DNA from: CAZKTF01 sp964555565 | GTDB lineage: Bacteria > Planctomycetota > JAJSAM01 > JAKLKS01 | Length of the DNA stretch: 5,043 nt | Assembly (NCBI GenBank): GCA_964555565.1 | Contig: CAZKTF010000255.1 | Coordinates: 1-5,043, forward strand | Reading direction: 5' to 3' | Shown: in pieces, positions 1 to 3,764 of the stretch | Layout of the letters: each line of letters starts with the position of its first letter | Numbering within the stretch: position 1 is the stretch's first letter | Program-made: the position numbers and the translations under genes | Notes under the pieces: model-generated | Told to the model about the DNA's origin: nothing | What the model saw: the letters and a program-made list of their open reading frames with translations, nothing else | Database searches by the model: none

Positions 1-1
1 G

Positions 2-1534
2 GCGCCGGTGCCCGCGCGACCCCCCTCGGGCTGCCGCTGCGGCGGCGCCTTCGAGGGCACGGGCGTGGAGGACCCGGAGGCGCTCGCCCCGCTCCTCGGG
101 GAGGACCCGGCCGGGCTCCGCGGCCGCCTCGAGCGGGTGCGCGGGGAGGCCTGGGAGGAGGGGCTCCGGACCGCGGACGGGGAGGGCGTCGCCTTCTCGC
201 TGCGCCGGCGCCGGGTCCGCCTCGAGGACGCCCTTGGCCGGCGCCGCAAGGTCCTCTCCGACATCCCCCGGGAGGCCGCCCTGGAGGTGTTCCTCCGCCC
301 GCGGGCCTACCGCGGCCTCGCCGTCGAGGTCGAGCCGGTCCGCCGTCGCGCCCCCGGGCTCGACCCGGCCACGGAGGCGATCCTCGGGCGCACCGGGACT
401 CCCTTCGCCGAGGACGTGGAGGCGCTGGAGAGCCGCGGCTACCCCCGCTGGCAGGCCTTCCGGCTCGAGGTGGGGCGCACCGGCCTCGAGGCGGCGTTCG
501 AGGAGCGCCTCCAGGGGAGGTTCGGGAGGGTCCGCGTGGAGCGGGGGGAGGGGGTCGCCGCCGTGTCGGTGCAGGAGGACCTCCCGGCCGAGGACGGGGA
601 GGACCTCCGGCTGACCGTGGTGCCCGCACTCGACGCCCTGGCCCACGCCCTCCTCGGGGGGAGGCCCGGGGCGATCGTGGCGCTGCGCCCCGGGGACGGG
701 GGGGTCCTGGCGGCAGCGGGGCGCACGGCCGAGGGGTTCCCCGCCGCGGTGACGGGGTTCGCGCCGGGGAGCGTCCTCAAGGCCCTCACCGGCGCGGCCG
801 CGCTGGAGGCGGGGGTGGAGCCGGGGCCCGGCGAGGTCGTCTGCCGGGGGAAGAGGAACCGCCCGGTCCCCTGCGAGCACCTCCACACGGACACCTCCTT
901 CCGCGGCGCCGTGGCCGGGTCCTGCAACGCCTACTTCGCCGAGGCCGCGCGCCGGGTCGGGCTGGAGCCGCTGCGCGCGATGGCCCGCTCCCTCGGTGTC
1001 GATGCCCCCTCGGGCCTGGGGCTCTACCCCGAGGGGGGCGGGACGGAGTGGACGCAGGAGCGGGTGGCCGGACGCCCCTGGGACCGGACCGACCTGGCCA
1101 ACCTGGGCGTGGGGCAGGGGCCCGTCCTCCTCTCTCCCGTGCAGGTGGGGGCCCTCTACGCCGCCGTGGCCAACGGGGGGCGGCCGGTGCGCCCCCACCT
1201 CGTGGAGGGGTCCGGGACCGCCGCGGCGCCGGTCCTGGCGCCGGGCACGGTGGCCGCGCTCCGCGGCGGCTTCGAGGAGGCGGTCCGCTCCGGCACGGCG
1301 TCCGGGGCGGGGCTCGCGCGGTTCCACGCGGCGGGGAAGACCGGGACCGCCCAGACCCCGGGGGGCCAGGGGCGGCTCCACGCGTGGTTCGCCGGGTACG
1401 CCCCGGCGGGAGACCCGCGGGTGGTCGTGGTGGTGGTGCTGCTGGACCAGGAGCGCTCGGGCGGGCAGGCGGCGGCGCCGCTGGCGGCGCGTTTCCTCGA
1501 GGAGTGGGAACGGTGGGATTCGCGGCGGCGCTAG
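2..1534 (+). CDS. mrdA: Penicillin-binding protein 2 (class B transpeptidase, rod elongation), 5' end missing
   Basis: This is the D,D-transpeptidase that cross-links new peptidoglycan during side-wall elongation, acting outside the membrane with RodA. Residues are numbered from an internal GTG at 8. All three active-site motifs are present: SVLK with Ser255 and Lys258, SCN at 305-307, and KTG at 444-446 followed by TAQ. Residues about 80-215 match the PBP2 dimerisation/pedestal region, including GRTGLEAAFEERLQG, the counterpart of the family's GKxGlExxyExxLxG stretch. The frame stays open to the left edge. The membrane anchor and the PRGxIxDRxG motif are not visible, so the true start is very probably upstream and the GTG at 8 is not the start. 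The segment before the catalytic serine is short compared with E. coli PBP2. The TAG stop at 1532-1534 borrows its G from the inverted repeat that follows. rodA lies downstream, which supports PBP2 over the division protein FtsI. Family assignment is strong; the exact paralogue is inferred. Confidence 0.9.
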   Translation, partial: APVPARPPSGCRCGGAFEGTGVEDPEALAPLLGEDPAGLRGRLERVRGEAWEEGLRTADGEGVAFSLRRRRVRLEDALGRRRKVLSDIPREAALEVFLRPRAYRGLAVEVEPVRRRAPGLDPATEAILGRTGTPFAEDVEALESRGYPRWQAFRLEVGRTGLEAAFEERLQGRFGRVRVERGEGVAAVSVQEDLPAEDGEDLRLTVVPALDALAHALLGGRPGAIVALRPGDGGVLAAAGRTAEGFPAAVTGFAPGSVLKALTGAAALEAGVEPGPGEVVCRGKRNRPVPCEHLHTDTSFRGAVAGSCNAYFAEAARRVGLEPLRAMARSLGVDAPSGLGLYPEGGGTEWTQERVAGRPWDRTDLANLGVGQGPVLLSPVQVGALYAAVANGGRPVRPHLVEGSGTAAAPVLAPGTVAALRGGFEEAVRSGTASGAGLARFHAAGKTGTAQTPGGQGRLHAWFAGYAPAGDPRVVVVVVLLDQERSGGQAAAPLAARFLEEWERWDSRRR

Positions 1535-1565
1535 GAGTCCCTATCACAATGCCGCGTGAGCCGCG
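1534..1565 (+). repeat. Left terminal inverted repeat
   Basis: The first 20 bases (1534-1553) are perfectly complementary to 1824-1843. Beyond them the match continues with one mismatch (1554), CGTG, one extra A (1559) and GCCGCG, reaching 1565 opposite 1813. The tip reads AGGAG-N11-ATG when the preceding A is included, and it overlaps the TAG stop codon of the upstream gene by one base. Confidence 0.9.
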
Positions 1566-1584
1566 CCGGGACGAGGAGCAAGCA

Positions 1585-1649
1585 TGGCGGCCGATCGCCG
1601 ACGACGGTGACTCCATGGAACGAGTCTCCGAGGAGGGGATCGGCCGCCA
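1585..1649. repeat. Internal hairpin A of the element
   Basis: TGGCGGCCGATC at 1585-1596 is the exact reverse complement of GATCGGCCGCCA at 1638-1649, giving a perfect 12-bp stem. A smaller stem is nested in the loop: GACTC at 1609-1613 with GAGTC at 1622-1626 around an 8-base loop. Two nested perfect stems in 65 bp suggest selection for structure rather than coding. Confidence 0.7.
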
Positions 1650-1678
1650 GGCGCCGCTCATCGCGCCCGGCCCGATGG

Positions 1679-1813
1679 GTTGCCGCCCGGGCGGGCCATC
1701 TGGGGTGTTGGGACGCGGGGGGTCGCCTGCGGCTCCCCCGCTCGGCCTCGGCGACCGGCTCCGCAGGTCGCCTTCGGCCGCCCGCCTACCATCTGGTCCG
1801 CCGGGGCGGCAAC
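1679..1813. repeat. Internal long-range stem B of the element
   Basis: GTTGCCGCCC at 1679-1688 is exactly complementary to 1804-1813. The pairing continues to about 1703/1789 with four mismatched positions of 25, one of which would be a G-U pair in RNA. The left arm also contains the perfect 12-bp palindrome CCGCCCGGGCGG (1683-1694), so local and long-range foldings compete. High GC content makes some pairing expected by chance, but the AT-containing GTTG/CAAC and CCATCTGG parts add weight. Confidence 0.6.
1721..1779. repeat. Internal hairpin C with an alternative partner
   Basis: GGCGACC at 1750-1756 is complementary to GGTCGCC at 1766-1772 around a 9-base loop. The stem is extended by GGCC at 1744-1747 with GGCC at 1776-1779 across a small internal loop. 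The same GGTCGCC word also occurs at 1721-1727, so 1750-1756 could pair with either copy but not both. The two copies lie in a short direct repeat (GGTCGCCTGCGGCT at 1721 and GGTCGCCTTCGGCC at 1766). Confidence 0.5.
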
Positions 1814-1843
1814 GCGGCCACGGGGCATTGTGATAGGGACTCC
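1813..1843 (-). repeat. Right terminal inverted repeat
   Basis: This is the inverted partner of 1534-1565: 20 perfect bases at 1824-1843, then an imperfect inner extension to 1813. It ends 22 bases before the rodA start codon, leaving that gene's ribosome binding site (1858-1862) outside the element. Confidence 0.9.
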
Positions 1844-1857
1844 AGAGCCCCTCTCCT

Positions 1858-1862
1858 GGAGG
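1858..1862 (+). promoter_or_regulatory. Ribosome binding site deciding the rodA start
   Basis: GGAGG lies three bases before the GTG at 1866. The spacing is short but workable, and it is the only good purine tract near the start of the conserved protein. It supports GTG 1866 over GTG 1830, which lies inside the right inverted repeat, and GTG 1881. Confidence 0.55.
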
Positions 1863-1865
1863 CGC

Positions 1866-2984
1866 GTGGATCCGCGCCTCGTGGGGGCCGTGGCCTCCCT
1901 CTGCCTCCTCGGCCTCGTCCTCCAGTGGAGCGTCCACGACGCGGCGCTGCCGGGGTCCCCCGAGGAGCGCACCGACTTCGCGGTGCGCCAGCTCCGCTGG
2001 TACGGGGTGGGGGCGCTCGCGGGGGCGCTCGTCCTCCTCGTGCCCTACCGGAGGCTCCTGGATGCGGCCTACCTCTTCTACGGCGCCGGGGTCCTCCTGC
2101 TGGTGGCGGTCCCCTTCTTCGGGACCTCGGTCAACGGGGCGCGCCGCTGGATCGACCTGGGCCCCTTCATGTTCCAGCCCTCCGAACCCATGAAGGTGGG
2201 GGTGGTCCTCGTGCTGGCGCGCTACATCCGGTTCCGCGACGACCGCAAGACCCTCCGCGGGCTCGCGGTCCCCTTCGCGCTCACCGCCGTCCCCATGGCG
2301 CTCATCCTCCGCGAGCCCGACCTGGGGACGGCGCTGCTGCTCGTCCCCGTCCTCTTCGCGGTGCTCTACGCGGCGGGGGCCCGGCCCGCGCACCTGGGCG
2401 CCGTGGTCGCCATGGGACTGGCCGCCTCGCCGGTCGTGTACTTCGGCGTCCTCCAGGACTACCAGAGGGAGCGGGTGACCGCGTTCCTCGTCCACCACGA
2501 CGGGAGCCTCGGACGCCGGGAGCGGGAGCGGGACTCCTGGCAGGCGACCCAGGCCGGCACGGCGGTGGCCAGCGGGGGGCTGACGGGGCTCGGCTACGCG
2601 CGCGGCGTGCAGAACCGCAACGGGGCGGTCCCCGAGCACCACACCGACTTCATCTTCACGGTCCTGGCCGAGGAGTTCGGGTTCCTCGGCACCGGGCTGC
2701 TGGTCGGCCTCTACGGGATGCTCTTCCTGTTCCTCGCGTCCGTGGCGGGGCGGTGCCGCGACCCCGCCGGGAAGCTCCTCGTGACCGGGGTCCTCGTCCT
2801 CCTCGCGGGGCAGGCCTTCGTGAACCTGGGAATGACCGTGGGGTTGTTCCCGGTCACGGGGGTCCCGCTCCCGTTCCTCTCCTACGGGGGCTCGAGCGTC
2901 CTGACCTCCTTCCTCGCGGTGGCGCTGGCGCTCAACGTCGCGGCACGCCCCGGCTTCGACTTCGGCCCGGCGGACTTCGACTGA
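1866..2984 (+). CDS. rodA: RodA, SEDS-family peptidoglycan glycosyltransferase
   Basis: This integral membrane enzyme polymerises lipid II into glycan strands and works as a pair with PBP2, encoded just upstream. The protein is 372 residues, the usual RodA length, with about ten hydrophobic segments by eye. SEDS hallmarks appear in order: NGARRWIDLGPFMFQPSEPMK (about 90-110, with SEPMK where SExxK is usual), REPDLGTALL (149-158), the YQRERV loop (199-204), ASGGLTGLGY (235-244), PEHHTDFIF (256-264), where Asp261 corresponds to the essential Asp262 of E. coli RodA, and PFLSYGGSS (336-344). This pattern favours RodA over FtsW, as does the neighbouring PBP2. The loop after YQRERV carries an arginine/glutamate-rich stretch (GRRERERDSW, about 216-225) in place of the common dPxGxGYQ wording. 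The GTG start at 1866 was chosen for its Shine-Dalgarno sequence and because longer forms would begin inside the repeat element. Confidence 0.94.
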   Translation: MDPRLVGAVASLCLLGLVLQWSVHDAALPGSPEERTDFAVRQLRWYGVGALAGALVLLVPYRRLLDAAYLFYGAGVLLLVAVPFFGTSVNGARRWIDLGPFMFQPSEPMKVGVVLVLARYIRFRDDRKTLRGLAVPFALTAVPMALILREPDLGTALLLVPVLFAVLYAAGARPAHLGAVVAMGLAASPVVYFGVLQDYQRERVTAFLVHHDGSLGRRERERDSWQATQAGTAVASGGLTGLGYARGVQNRNGAVPEHHTDFIFTVLAEEFGFLGTGLLVGLYGMLFLFLASVAGRCRDPAGKLLVTGVLVLLAGQAFVNLGMTVGLFPVTGVPLPFLSYGGSSVLTSFLAVALALNVAARPGFDFGPADFD

Positions 2985-2986
2985 AA

Positions 2987-3063
2987 GCCCGTTCTCAGGG
3001 TCTGAACTCGGGCGCCCATGGGACGGCGCAGCACGTCACGCGAGGCGCCCGGGGTCTGACCCC
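2987..3063 (+). terminator. Possible terminator or regulatory stem-loops after rodA
   Basis: Three foldable units follow the rodA stop. GCCCGTTC (2987-2994) can pair with GAA-ct-CGGGC (3004-3013). CGGGCGCC (3009-3016) is complementary to GGCGCCCG (3044-3051). GGGGTC-T-GACCCC (3051-3063) is a 13-bp palindrome with six-base arms. None is followed by a clear T run, so a rho-independent terminator is uncertain. The first two units share bases and could not both form fully. Confidence 0.3.
3051..3063. repeat. 13-bp palindrome GGGGTCTGACCCC
   Basis: Six-base arms are perfectly complementary around a central T. A related half-site, AGGGTCTGAA, lies at 2997-3006. It may be an operator for a dimeric regulator, a short hairpin, or a dispersed intergenic palindrome of the REP type. 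One locus alone cannot decide. Confidence 0.45.
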
Positions 3064-3083
3064 CTTCATGGTTCCCCCTCCTG

Positions 3084-3089
3084 TACACT
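3084..3089 (+). promoter_or_regulatory. Weak -10-like box before the sigma factor gene
   Basis: TACACT lies in the only moderately A/T-rich patch of the intergenic region and matches TATAAT at four of six positions. No recognisable -35 box lies 16-18 bases upstream. If used, transcription would begin near 3096 and give a leader of about 50 bases containing the 3105-3121 palindrome. Confidence 0.2.
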
Positions 3090-3104
3090 ATCCACCGTCC
3101 AGTC

Positions 3105-3121
3105 GGGAACCCGGGCTTCCC
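3105..3121. repeat. Near-perfect palindrome upstream of the sigma factor gene
   Basis: GGGAACCCGGGCTTCCC has complementary outer arms (GGGAA at 3105-3109, TTCCC at 3117-3121) and a CCGGG-type centre with one mismatched pair. It ends 11 bases before the ribosome binding site, a position suited to an operator or a leader hairpin. Confidence 0.35.
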
Positions 3122-3132
3122 GGGGCCCGTCC

Positions 3133-3139
3133 AAGGAGG
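3133..3139 (+). promoter_or_regulatory. Strong ribosome binding site for the TTG-started sigma gene
   Basis: AAGGAGG is a near-full match to the anti-Shine-Dalgarno sequence and sits eight bases before TTG at 3148. No other start codon in that frame is well placed, so it settles the start. Confidence 0.8.
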
Positions 3140-3147
3140 CGAGCGGT

Positions 3148-3759
3148 TTGACCGCGGACCGGAGCGCCGACGAGGCCGTCATCGAGCGCGTCCTGGCCGG
3201 CGACAACGAGGCCTTCGGGGCGCTCGTGGACCGCTACGGAGAGCGCGTGCACGGAGCCATCCTGCGGATGATCGGGAACCGGGACGTCGCCGCCGACCTG
3301 GCCCAGGAGACCCTGCTGAGGGCCTTCAAGGGCCTCCGTTCGTTCCGGCACGGCTCGGCCTTCTACACCTGGCTCTACGCCATCGCGGTGAACCAGGTGC
3401 GGAGCGAGTTCCGCCGGCGCGGGACCGCGGCCGGGCGTCCCCACGCCTCCCTGGACGCGGCGTCGGGGGAAGACGACGACCCCGCCCTCGACCCCCCGGC
3501 CGACGGCCCGGCGCCGGAGGAGGAGGCGGCGCGGCGCGAGGAGTCGCGGAGGCTGCGGGAGGAGCTGGCGCGCCTGGAGCCGGAGTTCCGGGAGGCCGTG
3601 GTCCTCAGGGACCTCGAGGGCCTCTCCTACGGCGAGATCGCCGAGGCCACGGGCGTGCCGGCGGGGACGGTGCGGAGCCGCATCCACCGGGGGCGAGCCC
3701 TGCTGCGCGAGCGCCTGGTCCGGGCCGGAGAGCCCGGGGCTGCGCGGGGCGGAGGGTAG
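3148..3759 (+). CDS. ECF-family (RpoE-like, sigma-70) RNA polymerase sigma factor
   Basis: This 203-residue alternative sigma factor directs RNA polymerase to a dedicated set of promoters. Region 2 spans about residues 11-91. It includes the DLAQETLLRAF core-binding motif (50-60) and the FYTWLYAIAVNQVRSEFRRR stretch (72-91) used for -10 melting and recognition. An acidic, proline-rich linker (about 92-132) has the high variability normal for ECF proteins. Region 4 (about 136-192) carries LEPEFREAVVLRDLEGLSYGEIAE, with a helix-turn-helix (about 158-182, ending GTVRSRIHRGR) for -35 recognition. There are no region 1.1 or 3 sequences, which marks it as ECF. It starts with TTG behind a strong ribosome binding site. 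The next gene starts five bases after its stop and encodes a membrane anti-sigma factor, so activity is most likely controlled by sequestration at the membrane. Its regulon is not visible here. Confidence 0.95.
   Translation: MTADRSADEAVIERVLAGDNEAFGALVDRYGERVHGAILRMIGNRDVAADLAQETLLRAFKGLRSFRHGSAFYTWLYAIAVNQVRSEFRRRGTAAGRPHASLDAASGEDDDPALDPPADGPAPEEEAARREESRRLREELARLEPEFREAVVLRDLEGLSYGEIAEATGVPAGTVRSRIHRGRALLRERLVRAGEPGAARGGG
3751..3756 (+). promoter_or_regulatory. Ribosome binding site of the anti-sigma gene inside the sigma coding end
   Basis: GGAGGG forms the last codons of the sigma factor and sits eight bases before ATG 3765. This arrangement implies translational coupling, which helps keep sigma and anti-sigma in balance. 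Confidence 0.7.
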
Positions 3760-3764
3760 AGGCC

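Larger units (their letters stand above)
1534..1843. mobile_element. MITE-like or structured-RNA element bounded by perfect 20-bp inverted repeats
   Basis: This stretch fills almost the whole 331-bp gap between mrdA and rodA. It begins with GGAGTCCCTATCACAATGCC (1534-1553) and ends with its exact reverse complement (1824-1843). The repeat tips are far more A/T-rich than the surroundings. Inside are further inverted repeats (1585-1596 with 1638-1649; 1679-1703 with 1789-1813; 1744-1756 with 1766-1779). No transposase is encoded. The longest internal frame (1549-1833) has about 19 of 93 codons ending in A or T by hand count, clearly more than the flanking genes, so it does not look like a native gene. 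No convincing target-site duplication flanks it (left ...CGCTA, right AGAGC...). It could be a non-autonomous transposable element moved in trans, a REP/BIME-like repeat, or a structured RNA. The boundaries are seen directly; mobility is inferred. Confidence 0.6.

Noticed and set aside
1529..1848. Target-site duplication around the inverted-repeat element
   Set aside because: Flanks read CGCTA on the left and AGAGC on the right. Only a single shared A can be argued, so no duplication of useful length is visible.
1680..1865. Longer rodA reading frame starting upstream of 1866
   Set aside because: The frame is open, but the added residues would be encoded by the repeat element, show no RodA similarity, and lack a well-spaced ribosome site. 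GTG 1866 gives the normal family length.
786..2642. A 618-codon open frame on the minus strand opposite mrdA and rodA
   Set aside because: It runs through the repeat element and antisense to two well-supported genes. Its product is Pro/Arg/Gly-rich low complexity, and long antisense frames are routine in DNA this GC-rich.
3001..3059. TCTGA words (3001-3005, 3055-3059) as sigma-E type -10 elements
   Set aside because: No GGAAC-like -35 sequence lies 16-18 bases upstream of either copy.
3106..3132. ECF-type autoregulatory promoter (GGAAC at 3106-3110, CGTCC at 3128-3132)
   Set aside because: The spacing is acceptable, but transcription would start at or within the ribosome binding site at 3133-3139, leaving no leader. 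The GGAAC word is also part of a palindrome.
1556..3151. A 531-codon plus-strand frame overlapping all of rodA
   Set aside because: It is in a different frame from the clearly conserved RodA protein, and its product is Arg/Gly/Pro-rich with no recognisable motif.
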